A stretch of 16,240 bases of DNA, taken from NCBI GenBank assembly GCA_036405515.1, contig DASWXM010000041.1, forward strand, positions 1 to 16,240. Reading direction: 5' to 3'. This document shows positions 7,011 through 13,300 of this stretch, in pieces. Under the pieces are notes generated by a model. It was given only the letters and a program-made list of their open reading frames with translations, had not been told where the DNA came from and made no database searches. The position numbers were made by a program, and so were the translations under genes. This DNA comes from JASLCR01 sp036405515. GTDB lineage: Bacteria > Patescibacteriota > Saccharimonadia > Saccharimonadales > Saccharimonadaceae. Every line of letters starts with the position of its first letter. Within the stretch, counting starts at the first letter, position 1.

Positions 7011-7039
7011 TTGCGCACGGCTCTTATATTTAGTACAAT
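7011..7039 (+). promoter_or_regulatory. Promoter of the second major pilin gene
   Basis: TTGCGC (7011-7016), 17 nt, TACAAT (7034-7039). The leader (about 30 nt) carries ACCATAAG and TTAGGGGGCAT, both shared with the leader of the first pilin, so the duplication included regulatory sequence. The TAGGGGG ribosome binding site (7062-7068) is 8 nt from the ATG. Confidence 0.65.
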
Positions 7040-7076
7040 TCAACCATAAGTAATAAGGAATTAGGGGGCATCTAAA

Positions 7077-7207
7077 ATGCTTAACAACATTAAGAAACAA
7101 AGCGGCTTCACAATCGTCGAGCTCTTGATTGTGATCGTTGTGATCGCTATCTTGGCGGCTATTTCGATCGTTGCCTACAATGGTATTCAGAATCGTGGTA
7201 AGGCAAG
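7077..7207 (+). repeat. 131-nt direct repeat, copy 2 (pilin constant segment)
   Basis: Identical to 6410-6540 at every base; the copies are 667 nt apart in the same orientation. Recombination between them would delete one pilin and join the leader of one to the variable domain of the other. Confidence 0.95.
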
Positions 7208-7526
7208 CTCAGCACAAAGTCTGGCAAGCCAAGTAGCTAAAAAGGCTGAAGCCTGGAATACAATCCAAAGTAGCTATGCAACTTTTGAGCAATTCTACAC
7301 CAATAGTCTCACCCCTACAGGGACCGGAACTAGCGCTGTAGCTGGTGGCGCTACAGGCCCTTCAGAAGCAAAACTAGACGCCCCAAGTAAAATCCAGCCA
7401 GGCGCTGCATCCAACGAAAGTGCCGTTCGGTATGAGCCGTGTGGCTCTTCACCGTTTACGGGCGCTCGTATCTCTTGGGCTGCCGGTGGCCAGACAGGTG
7501 TAATCAACACGGGGACAGGCTGCTAA
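7077..7526 (+). CDS. Major type IV pilin, paralogue 2
   Basis: 149 aa. The N-terminus matches paralogue 1 for the first 44 residues: leader ending in Gly10, FTIVELLIVI spine and Glu15. Paralogue 2 diverges after GKAS. Its C-terminal domain is shorter, rich in Gly/Thr/Ala, with cysteines at 122 and 149, so the disulfide loop would close on the very last residue. It has its own promoter, strong ribosome binding site and terminator. Either the two pilins are alternative or mixed subunits, or one acts as a recombination donor for the other. The choice cannot be made from sequence. Confidence 0.94.
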   Translation: MLNNIKKQSGFTIVELLIVIVVIAILAAISIVAYNGIQNRGKASSAQSLASQVAKKAEAWNTIQSSYATFEQFYTNSLTPTGTGTSAVAGGATGPSEAKLDAPSKIQPGAASNESAVRYEPCGSSPFTGARISWAAGGQTGVINTGTGC

Positions 7527-7555
7527 CCAGTTCTATCTTCTCAAGCTACTTAAAT

Positions 7556-7584
7556 AATAGACCACCTAATGAGGTGGTCTATTT
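7556..7584 (+). terminator. Terminator after major pilin 2
   Basis: A perfect 12-bp stem, AATAGACCACCT (7556-7567) with its complement (7572-7583), loop AATG, ending in TATTTAT. It lies 29 nt after the pilin stop. Confidence 0.8.
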
Positions 7585-7637
7585 ATAATCAATAGGTAGT
7601 TAGCTTTTAGCTGAGAAGATCCGCAGTTGTAGTAAGA

Positions 7638-7646
7638 TGTTATAAT
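7638..7646 (+). promoter_or_regulatory. Extended -10 promoter of the secreted orphan gene
   Basis: TGTTATAAT is a perfect extended -10 (TGn plus TATAAT at 7641-7646). There is no recognisable -35. Transcription should start at about 7653, giving a leader of about 80 nt. The leader contains a small hairpin, ACCGTA (7677-7682) with TACGGT (7693-7698). Confidence 0.65.
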
Positions 7647-7652
7647 TTAAAC

Positions 7653-7665
7653 TGTTCTTCAGCAA
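7653..7665 (+). repeat. 13-bp inverted repeat, left copy, at the predicted transcript start
   Basis: TGTTCTTCAGCAA is the exact reverse complement of 8674-8686. It begins where transcription from the extended -10 at 7638-7646 is expected to start. Confidence 0.7.
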
Positions 7666-7733
7666 AAATCACAAAGACCGTAGGGGTAACTTTACGGTTT
7701 CGTTCATTCACAACCCAACAGATTGGAAAAACC

Positions 7734-8660
7734 ATGAAATGGAAGTGCGCAGGGGTCCTACTCCTGCTCTTCTTCGCCCAACTCGTAGGTGGTGCACCTC
7801 CCGCGCATGCCAGTTCGACCTACGACGACTACCTAGCAAAGACTTTGGTCCTTGAGCAAAAGTCAGAAGATAGATTCTCATATCCATGCAATTATCGGAG
7901 AGAATTCACTTTTGACTGGGCCGACTTCATCTTTGACCCAAATGATGAATACTGGTCATATGGAGGAGAGCTAGGTAAGAGGGCTGAGTACCAGACCGCT
8001 TTCAATGACAGCATTGATTATGGTGCGTGGACTGTGATCAACTCTGACAGCACTTCCTTTGACCCCGATGCCAACAAGAACATTACGATCCTGTATAGTC
8101 CAGATGGCATTTTTGCAGACTGGACAGGCTCCTCGGGGGAGATTCGTCTTAAGCCTTATGGGGCTGGCAAGCTATATAAGGTATACATGCAGGTGGATAG
8201 CGCATGGGGATGCCAGCTGCGCGTATGGCAAGCAGAAAGGGTTTTTAATGAAGTAGTTGGCTACACAGGCAACAGTACCGTCAAAAGTATTCAACTGCTG
8301 TTTGCAGCGAATGTAAACTGGTCCTATCCCGTGGGATACGCAGGTGAGTACATCCCCAATTCCTCTCCAACCCCGCCCACAACCCCCTACACTGGAACAA
8401 TTGACTGCGGGGGTGAGGACCCGGAGTACATGACGATTTACCAGGCCGGGAACAACGGTGCGGCGACACTGACGCCCATCTCACTTGGTCAGGCACAGTG
8501 GACCTACAACCTGCGAGATGATGTGCCGTACTCGTTCAACGTCGAGTGTGGCGGAGTGCTCGCGGCACCATCTGGAGCCGTTTCGCCGCTACCACCCACG
8601 AGCCATGCGTGGGTGTGTGATGTGTACGGTGATCCACCGCACTACTGCGTGCTGAGTTAA
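7734..8660 (+). CDS. Secreted protein of unknown function with six cysteines
   Basis: 308 aa; no family recognised. The signal peptide is clear: MKWKC, a Leu/Phe-rich core and a likely cleavage after A-H-A (26/27). The mature part has an N-terminal domain of about 180 residues rich in Tyr, Trp, Asp and Phe, with Cys52 and Cys160. A Ser/Pro/Thr linker follows (about 209-220), then a C-terminal domain with four cysteines (225, 272, 295, 305) and the paired motifs DCGG and ECGG. The six cysteines suggest disulfide folding outside the membrane. The last third is visibly richer in G and C than the neighbouring genes (many gcg, ctg, gtg codons), which may mean transfer or a recent domain gain. It follows the pilin genes on the same strand but is a separate transcription unit. 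Only a weak GGA precedes the ATG. A pilus-associated or surface role is a guess from position. Confidence 0.85.
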   Translation: MKWKCAGVLLLLFFAQLVGGAPPAHASSTYDDYLAKTLVLEQKSEDRFSYPCNYRREFTFDWADFIFDPNDEYWSYGGELGKRAEYQTAFNDSIDYGAWTVINSDSTSFDPDANKNITILYSPDGIFADWTGSSGEIRLKPYGAGKLYKVYMQVDSAWGCQLRVWQAERVFNEVVGYTGNSTVKSIQLLFAANVNWSYPVGYAGEYIPNSSPTPPTTPYTGTIDCGGEDPEYMTIYQAGNNGAATLTPISLGQAQWTYNLRDDVPYSFNVECGGVLAAPSGAVSPLPPTSHAWVCDVYGDPPHYCVLS

Positions 8661-8673
8661 CACTCGGCCGCTC

Positions 8674-8686
8674 TTGCTGAAGAACA
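8674..8686 (-). repeat. 13-bp inverted repeat, right copy, just before the terminator
   Basis: TTGCTGAAGAACA on the plus strand is the exact complement of 7653-7665. It lies 13 nt after the stop of the secreted orphan and immediately before the terminator stem at 8688. On the minus strand it is the U-rich tail of the glyA terminator. Confidence 0.7.
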
Positions 8687-8687
8687 A

Positions 8688-8709
8688 GCCCCCGAGGAGA
8701 CTCGGGGGC
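8688..8709 (-). terminator. Bidirectional terminator between the secreted orphan and glyA
   Basis: A 9-bp GC-rich stem GCCCCCGAG/CTCGGGGGC with a 4-nt loop. In the glyA direction (minus) it is followed by TTGTTCTT, which fits a normal terminator. In the plus direction the tail is CATCTT-like and weaker. It lies 25 nt past the glyA stop and 27 nt past the orphan stop, so it probably serves both genes. Confidence 0.75.
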
Positions 8710-8734
8710 ATCTTCAATTGCAAAACTTCATCTC

Positions 8735-10012
8735 CTAGTGCGGAACCGGAAAGTCTGAGATAAAGCTTTTTGTCTCAGCGCGTAGCCTTGCAAGCTCTGC
8801 TTCGTCATCACGAGCATCGATCGCTTGGCGCATCCATAGCGCCAGCTGTGGCATATGCTCTTCCGTAAGTCCACGAGTCGTCAGTGCTGGCGTGCCGAGG
8901 CGGATACCGCTTGGACGGAACGGTGGATTTTGATCATCTGGTACAGAATTTTTATTAAGTGTCAGGCCAATCTTGTCGAGCGCTTCCTCAACTACCTTGC
9001 CATCAATACCGAAGCTTTCCTGCACATTCGCGAGGATCAGGTGATTGCTCGTACCGCCCGTCACCAGCTTGAAACCTTGCTTTTGCAACTCATCTGCCAG
9101 TACCGCTGCATTTTTAAGAATTTGCGCTGCGTAATCTTTAAACTCTGGCTTGAGCGCTTCGCCAAACGCTACAGCCTTGGCTGCAATAGAATGCATGTGC
9201 GGACCACCTTGCATACCTGGGAAAACGGCTCGGTCGATGAGTGTTGGGATATTTTCAATTGTCTTTTCCGGAGCTCGTAGTGGGGTCGAGACAGTGCCCT
9301 TTGATAGGATCATACCACCGCGTGGACCACGAAGTGTCTTGTGTGTTGTGGTAGTAATGACATGGAAGCCGTAATCAAATGGATTCTCCTTTACACCAGC
9401 TGCAATCAAGCCAGCGATGTGCGCCATATCTGCCATCAGCAAACACTGGTCACCCACCTCTTTAGCAATAGCTGCAAATTTGCCATAGTCGAGATCGCGC
9501 GGATAGCCAGAGAAACCAGCTAGGATAATCTTTGGTTTGTGCTCGAGTGCCAGCTCGCGCAGGTGTTCGTAGTCAATCTCACCGGTTTCGATATTTTTCA
9601 TCTTGTACGGCACGAAGTTGTACAGCTTAGCGCTACGCGTCATAGGGTTGCCGTGCGTCAGGTGCCCACCGTGAGAAAGATCCATCGCCAGCACTGTATC
9701 GCCTGGCTCGAGCCATGCACTGTACACCGCTTCATTTGCCGGTGCACCAGAGTGCGGTTGCACATTGGCATGATCGGCACCGAAAAGCTGCTTGGCACGA
9801 TCGATCGCGAGTTGCTCTACCTTGTCGGTATTTTCCTGCCCACCGTAGTAGCGCTTGCCTGGGTAGCCTTCGGAATATTTATTGGTAAATATACTTCCCA
9901 GTGCCGTCAGTACATCTTTACTGACGTAGTTTTCACTCGGAATCAGCTCTAGACCCTCGCGCTGGCGCTCTTCTTCTGCTTTGATTAGTTGAAAGACTGC
10001 ATCATCGTTCAT
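8735..10012 (-). CDS. glyA: Serine hydroxymethyltransferase
   Basis: 425 aa, near the usual length of about 415-420. This PLP enzyme interconverts serine plus tetrahydrofolate with glycine plus methylene-tetrahydrofolate in the cytosol, feeding one-carbon metabolism. Visible motifs are LIPSENYVS (23-31), YPGKRYYGG (50-58), NVQPHSGAPAN (83-93), DLSHGGHLTHG (111-121), ADMAHIAGL (194-202, with the cofactor-binding Asp195 and His198), the cofactor lysine in THKTLRGPRGG (Lys225) and the carboxylate-binding Arg371 in GIRLGTPALTTRG. The start is supported by an AGGGGAG ribosome binding site 9 nt upstream and by an extended -10 promoter. It is divergent from the HTH-murA gene and monocistronic, ending in a shared terminator. 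Confidence 0.97.
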   Translation of the reverse strand: MNDDAVFQLIKAEEERQREGLELIPSENYVSKDVLTALGSIFTNKYSEGYPGKRYYGGQENTDKVEQLAIDRAKQLFGADHANVQPHSGAPANEAVYSAWLEPGDTVLAMDLSHGGHLTHGNPMTRSAKLYNFVPYKMKNIETGEIDYEHLRELALEHKPKIILAGFSGYPRDLDYGKFAAIAKEVGDQCLLMADMAHIAGLIAAGVKENPFDYGFHVITTTTHKTLRGPRGGMILSKGTVSTPLRAPEKTIENIPTLIDRAVFPGMQGGPHMHSIAAKAVAFGEALKPEFKDYAAQILKNAAVLADELQKQGFKLVTGGTSNHLILANVQESFGIDGKVVEEALDKIGLTLNKNSVPDDQNPPFRPSGIRLGTPALTTRGLTEEHMPQLALWMRQAIDARDDEAELARLRAETKSFISDFPVPH

Positions 10013-10078
10013 CGGTAATTACTCCCCTATTTAGTAAATTTAAAGCCAGTGTGATGCGTAAAATTAGACCATATAATT

Positions 10079-10087
10079 ATTGTAGCA
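10079..10087 (-). promoter_or_regulatory. Extended -10 promoter of glyA
   Basis: The minus strand reads TGCTACAAT, an extended -10 with one mismatch to TATAAT. Transcription would start near 10072, giving a leader of about 60 nt with the AGGGGAG ribosome binding site at 10022-10028. It lies back to back with the HTH-murA promoter. Confidence 0.6.
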
Positions 10088-10100
10088 CGGCTCGCCGATC

Positions 10101-10129
10101 TTTACCTTTTATATCGTATGTGATATAAT
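10101..10129 (+). promoter_or_regulatory. Promoter of HTH-murA, predicting a leaderless mRNA
   Basis: TTTACC (10101-10106), 17 nt, TATAAT (10124-10129), preceded by TGA for an extended -10. The start point expected seven bases later (about 10136) is at the ATG (10137), and there is no room for a ribosome binding site. The motif TATCGTATGTGATA (10112-10125), an imperfect palindrome over the spacer and -10, could be an operator, possibly for the encoded HTH domain; that part is speculation. Confidence 0.7.
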
Positions 10130-10136
10130 CATTACT

Positions 10137-11669
10137 ATGAGCGAATTCACTTACAAGCAGCGAATTGGTAAGATCATACAAGAAAACCGCACCGAGCGAG
10201 GCATGACACAGGCAGAGCTCGCTAAAGAGGTGGGAACCTCTCAAAGCGCCATTAACCGTATCGAAAAAGGCGGTCAAAATCTCAGCGTTGAGATGCTCGG
10301 GCGTATCAGCGATGTACTCTCGAGTAATATCATCAGCCTCAATCATGATGGCAAGGTGAGTTTCCGCGTACATGGCGGCAAGCCACTGCACGGTGAGATC
10401 GAAATCAAGACCAGCAAAAATGCTGCCGTTGCCCTCCTCTGTGCCAGCTTACTCAACAAAGGCAAGACAACCCTGCGCCGCGTAGCACGCATCGAAGAAG
10501 TAAATCGCATCCTAGAAGTCCTCGACAGTATCGGTGTGAAGACAAAGTGGCTTGAGAATAATGACCTTGAAATTATCCCTCCAGCGAGACTTCAGCTCGA
10601 AAAGATGGACATCACAGCAGCCAAGCGTACCCGTACGGTCATCATGTTCCTTGGCCCACTCCTTCATCAGTACGACGACTTCAAGCTCCCGTTTGCTGGT
10701 GGCTGCAACCTTGGTAAGCGCACCGTTGAGCCGCACATGGTCGGTCTAGAGCCATTCGGGCTCAAAGTTGAGACTCGCGAAAACACCGACTACTACCACG
10801 CAAAGGTAAAAGTAGACGCACCGAAGCGTGCCATTATCCTGACCGAGCGCGGTGATACGGTGACAGAGAACGTCATCATGGCAGCAGCACTATATGACGG
10901 CGAGACAATTATCCGCAATGCCAGTCCAAACTATATGGTGCAAGACCTTTGTTTCTTCCTACAAAAACTTGGCGTCAAGATCGAAGGCATCGGTACAACC
11001 GTATTAAAAATCCGCGGTAAAAAGACTATCAACCAGACGATTGACTATGCGCCAAGTGAAGACCCTATTGAAGCAATGAGCCTTATCGCTGCTGGCGTGG
11101 TCACTCACTCAGAGATCACGATCAAGCGTGCACCAATTGAGTTCCTCGAGCTCGAGCTCGCAACGCTCGAAAATATGGGCCTTGAATTTGAACTCTCCGA
11201 TGAATACCCGGCACGCAATGGCCATACTCGACTGGTCGATATTCATCTCAAAAAATCATCACTTACCGCCGCCAAAGATAAGCTTCACAGTTTGCCATTT
11301 CCAGGTATCAACATGGATAATCTGCCATTCCTCGGCCTTATCGCCACCGTCGCCAGGGGTCGCAGCATGGTGCATGACTGGAGCTATGAGAACCGCGCAA
11401 TTTACTTTACCGAGCTCAGCCGCCTGAACGCATCGATCGAAATGGTCGATCCGCACCGCGTATACATCACCGGTCCTACTAAGTGGAAACCAGCCGATCT
11501 TATCGCTCCGCCAGCATTGCGTCCATCTGTCGTCGTACTACTTGCCATGCTCGCTGCGCCTGGCACATCAGTACTGCGAGATGTCTACAACATCAACCGC
11601 GGCTACGAAGATTTTGCCAACCGTCTCAATAGCATCGGCGCCGAGATCGAAACTATCCACGATCTCTAG
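10137..11669 (+). CDS. murA: HTH (Cro/C1-type) domain fused to UDP-GlcNAc 1-carboxyvinyltransferase (MurA)
   Basis: 510 aa, about 90 longer than ordinary MurA (near 419). Residues 8-63 form a Cro/C1-type helix-turn-helix (GMTQAELAKEVGTSQSAINRIEKG). From about residue 74 (VSFRVHGGKPLHGEIEIK) the MurA fold begins. MurA transfers enolpyruvate from PEP to UDP-GlcNAc, the first committed step of peptidoglycan synthesis. Catalytic residues are present: Lys94-Asn95 (E. coli Lys22-Asn23), Cys190 in AGGCNLGKR (Cys115) with Arg195 (Arg120), Asp394 in FPGINMDNL (Asp305) and Arg462 in ALRPS (Arg397). The active-site cysteine is the residue alkylated by fosfomycin in other MurA enzymes. The start cannot be moved inward without cutting the HTH. 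The reading frame runs unbroken across the junction, so this is a true fusion. The HTH may regulate its own gene or others; the targets are unknown. Confidence 0.95.
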   Translation: MSEFTYKQRIGKIIQENRTERGMTQAELAKEVGTSQSAINRIEKGGQNLSVEMLGRISDVLSSNIISLNHDGKVSFRVHGGKPLHGEIEIKTSKNAAVALLCASLLNKGKTTLRRVARIEEVNRILEVLDSIGVKTKWLENNDLEIIPPARLQLEKMDITAAKRTRTVIMFLGPLLHQYDDFKLPFAGGCNLGKRTVEPHMVGLEPFGLKVETRENTDYYHAKVKVDAPKRAIILTERGDTVTENVIMAAALYDGETIIRNASPNYMVQDLCFFLQKLGVKIEGIGTTVLKIRGKKTINQTIDYAPSEDPIEAMSLIAAGVVTHSEITIKRAPIEFLELELATLENMGLEFELSDEYPARNGHTRLVDIHLKKSSLTAAKDKLHSLPFPGINMDNLPFLGLIATVARGRSMVHDWSYENRAIYFTELSRLNASIEMVDPHRVYITGPTKWKPADLIAPPALRPSVVVLLAMLAAPGTSVLRDVYNINRGYEDFANRLNSIGAEIETIHDL

Positions 11670-11686
11670 ATTTTCATCTGTTATTC

Positions 11687-11695
11687 TGCTATAGT
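11687..11695 (+). promoter_or_regulatory. Extended -10 promoter of tRNA-His
   Basis: TGCTATAGT: TGn plus TATAGT, 18 nt after the stop of HTH-murA. Transcription would start near 11702, about 11 nt before the tRNA. Confidence 0.6.
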
Positions 11696-11712
11696 AGTCT
11701 ACGATCTTGTAT

Positions 11713-11790
11713 GGCGGATGTAGCTCAGTTGGTTAGAGCGACGGGTTGTGGTTCCGTAGGTCGAGGGTTCAATTCCCTTCATTCGCCCCA
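11713..11790 (+). tRNA. tRNA-His (anticodon GTG)
   Basis: Cloverleaf: acceptor GCGGATG/CATTCGC plus the extra 5' G at 11713 that pairs with C73, the hallmark of tRNA-His. D-stem GCTC/GAGC, anticodon stem ACGGG/TCCGT with loop TTGTGGT, T-stem GAGGG/CCCTT. CCA is encoded. Anticodon GTG reads CAC/CAT. Confidence 0.95.
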
Positions 11791-11801
11791 AGTTTGAAAT
11801 A

Positions 11802-11824
11802 AAACCCCTTTTTATAAGGGGTTT
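11802..11824 (+). terminator. Bidirectional terminator between tRNA-His and the 121-aa gene
   Basis: A 9-bp stem AAACCCCTT/AAGGGGTTT with loop TTTAT, followed by GTTTTA on the plus strand and TATTTC on the minus strand. It lies 11 nt after the tRNA and 3 nt beyond the stop of the convergent gene, so it can serve both. Confidence 0.8.
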
Positions 11825-11827
11825 GTT

Positions 11828-12193
11828 TTATGAGTATGGATTGTAGCCGCGAGTTGGTGGCTCTCTAAATGTTTGTGGGCGAGCATTTGCCGCTTGGCGA
11901 GATGCCGAAATTTGGCTTTCAGATCTTTCCGGAACAGAACCTCCATTTGCATTCATCTCTTGCCGAGAAGCACGGCTCTCTGGCTTTTTATAGGTTCGAG
12001 GTGATCGTACGTACTCACCGTGAGGTGCAAAGTTTCGTCCGATAGCCGAATGTTGATATGCAGCAATCGTCCTGCGATTCTGCTCTATCTCTTTTCGCTG
12101 AGAAAATGTTTGCTCACTCGTAGTACCGGCCGCATATTGATTGCTATGCGTATCGTCCTGTGAAATACCGCCGGTAAATTTATCAAACAGCAT
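11828..12193 (-). CDS. Small hydrophilic protein of unknown function
   Basis: 121 aa from the ATG at 12193. No family recognised. It is rich in Ser, Arg, Gln, Asn, Ala and Glu with almost no hydrophobic runs, so it is probably disordered. It starts MLFDKFTGGISQ and ends in a Pro/Tyr-containing tail (PPTRGYNPYS). It has neither a signal peptide nor cysteines. A longer reading from an ATG at 12232 adds 13 residues, but an extended -10 on this strand lies at 12202-12210, inside that extension, so the shorter leaderless form is preferred. Its length, its promoter and a shared terminator support a real gene, but no homology is visible. Confidence 0.65.
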   Translation of the reverse strand: MLFDKFTGGISQDDTHSNQYAAGTTSEQTFSQRKEIEQNRRTIAAYQHSAIGRNFAPHGEYVRSPRTYKKPESRASRQEMNANGGSVPERSESQISASRQAANARPQTFREPPTRGYNPYS

Positions 12194-12201
12194 ATGTTTA
12201 T

Positions 12202-12210
12202 ATTTTACCA
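12202..12210 (-). promoter_or_regulatory. Extended -10 promoter of the 121-aa gene (leaderless)
   Basis: The minus strand reads TGGTAAAAT, then eight bases to the ATG at 12193. A start point at about 12195 would give a leader of at most two bases. Confidence 0.55.
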
Positions 12211-12231
12211 TTTTTCTCACTGGCCTCATCA

Positions 12232-12240
12232 TGGTATAAT
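12232..12240 (+). promoter_or_regulatory. Extended -10 promoter of tRNA-Gly
   Basis: TGGTATAAT is a perfect extended -10. Transcription would start near 12247, 5 nt before the tRNA. It is divergent from the 121-aa gene. Confidence 0.7.
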
Positions 12241-12251
12241 CTCATAAGCGC

Positions 12252-12326
12252 GCGGGTGTCGTATAATGGCTAATATACCTGACTTCCAATCAGGTGCTCG
12301 GAGTTCGATTCTCCGCACCCGCACCA
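12252..12326 (+). tRNA. tRNA-Gly (anticodon TCC)
   Basis: Acceptor GCGGGTG/CACCCGC, a weak AT-rich D-stem GTAT/ATAT, anticodon stem CCTGA/TCAGG with loop CTTCCAA, variable loop TGCT, T-stem CGGAG/CTCCG with loop TTCGATT, A73 and encoded CCA. Anticodon TCC reads GGA/GGG. Confidence 0.94.
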
Positions 12327-12348
12327 ATTTAGAATTTCAATGGATATT

Positions 12349-12369
12349 GTCGCCTATCGGGCGACTTTT
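12349..12369 (+). terminator. Terminator after tRNA-Gly
   Basis: GTCGCC/GGCGAC, a 6-bp GC-rich stem with loop TATCG, followed by TTTTACTT. It lies 22 nt after the tRNA. Confidence 0.75.
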
Positions 12370-12423
12370 ACTTGTTTAGAATCAGGGATTAAAATGAGAA
12401 AAGATGGAGATTAAGAAATAGAC

Positions 12424-13278
12424 ATGCAACGAGACTTCATACCTTCTTCGCATAAACAACAGCCATCTGTGCTGAGTCTTTTTATCATGGCAACCGCTTT
12501 AATTTTTGTCTGCAGCCTCCTATTCGGTGGAGTGACTACTCGAGCCAATACATCCGTAGATACCAACATTACCATCGGCTTCATCGGCGATTCACTTACC
12601 TATGGCGCACAAGCTACCAATCCCGCGACTGACGCAGCTCCATTAAAAGCAACTGATTACTTAGGCCCAAACTTTACAGCAATCAATAAAGGTATAAATG
12701 GTCAGACGACAGCGAACTGGGCCAACAATAACTGCTCAAGAGGCCCAAGCACATGCTTGGCAGATGCAATCTCAGCATTTCAGCAGGCCAATGTAGATGT
12801 CGTTCACATCATGCTCGGTACCAATGATGTTACGACCACAAGACGTGTTAGTCCTATAACTTACTACAATAATCTCCAGCACATCATCAATCAGCTTAAA
12901 GCTGCAGGATTCAAGCGCGTTGTACTCGCACGACCAATCTACTTTAGCCCGCAGCACAACACCAATCGAGATCAGCAGTCGCTCAACACCCTAGCTGATG
13001 GCTATTATCAGGCACTGCAGGCTTTAGTGCTCAAAAATCATGGATATGTACTGATGGGCGACACGCAGGCATATGAATGGTTTAAGAACCACTACGACTT
13101 TACAGGCACAGCAGGCACCTACTACGATGACCCTACTCACCCAACGAGTCTTGGCTATGACAAACTTGGTGAGTTTTGGGCCGCAGAAATCAAGACCACT
13201 CTACTTACTAAAACCACTCCGACTAAGGCTTACTGCAAAACAATAGTGGGTTTCCGATGTAGTGATGCAGGCTTTTAG
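12424..13278 (+). CDS. Secreted or membrane-anchored SGNH/GDSL-type hydrolase
   Basis: 284 aa. A hydrophobic segment at 16-36 followed by T-T-R-A-N suggests a signal peptide or an N-terminal anchor. The SGNH blocks are in order: block I FIGDSLTYG with nucleophile Ser57, block II NKGINGQT with Gly93, block III LGTNDV with Asn134, and block V DDPTHPTSLGY with Asp236 and His239. This is the catalytic Ser-Asp-His set of GDSL esterases and lipases, which cleave or transfer acyl groups on lipids, polysaccharides or peptidoglycan. The substrate cannot be told from sequence. Four cysteines (104, 111, 271, 279) could form disulfides outside the membrane. The only ribosome-binding-like sequence is a GGAG 14 nt from the ATG, so the start is less certain; a Met at residue 22 is an alternative but would cut the hydrophobic segment. 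Confidence 0.9.
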   Translation: MQRDFIPSSHKQQPSVLSLFIMATALIFVCSLLFGGVTTRANTSVDTNITIGFIGDSLTYGAQATNPATDAAPLKATDYLGPNFTAINKGINGQTTANWANNNCSRGPSTCLADAISAFQQANVDVVHIMLGTNDVTTTRRVSPITYYNNLQHIINQLKAAGFKRVVLARPIYFSPQHNTNRDQQSLNTLADGYYQALQALVLKNHGYVLMGDTQAYEWFKNHYDFTGTAGTYYDDPTHPTSLGYDKLGEFWAAEIKTTLLTKTTPTKAYCKTIVGFRCSDAGF

Positions 13279-13281
13279 TTT

Positions 13282-13290
13282 TGGTATAAT
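13282..13290 (+). promoter_or_regulatory. Extended -10 promoter of the DUF4260-like gene
   Basis: TGGTATAAT is a perfect extended -10, 4 nt after the stop of the SGNH hydrolase. Transcription would start near 13297, three or four bases before the ATG at 13301, so the message is almost leaderless. Confidence 0.65.
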
Positions 13291-13300
13291 CATAAGCACT

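Noticed and set aside
8855..9952. Several plus-strand frames opposite glyA
   Set aside because: The glyA protein is conserved across its full length on the minus strand, so these are antisense shadows.
13262..13300. Upstream ATG start for the DUF4260-like protein
   Set aside because: The extra 13 codons overlap the SGNH hydrolase and lie over a perfect extended -10 promoter, so the ATG at 13301 is preferred.
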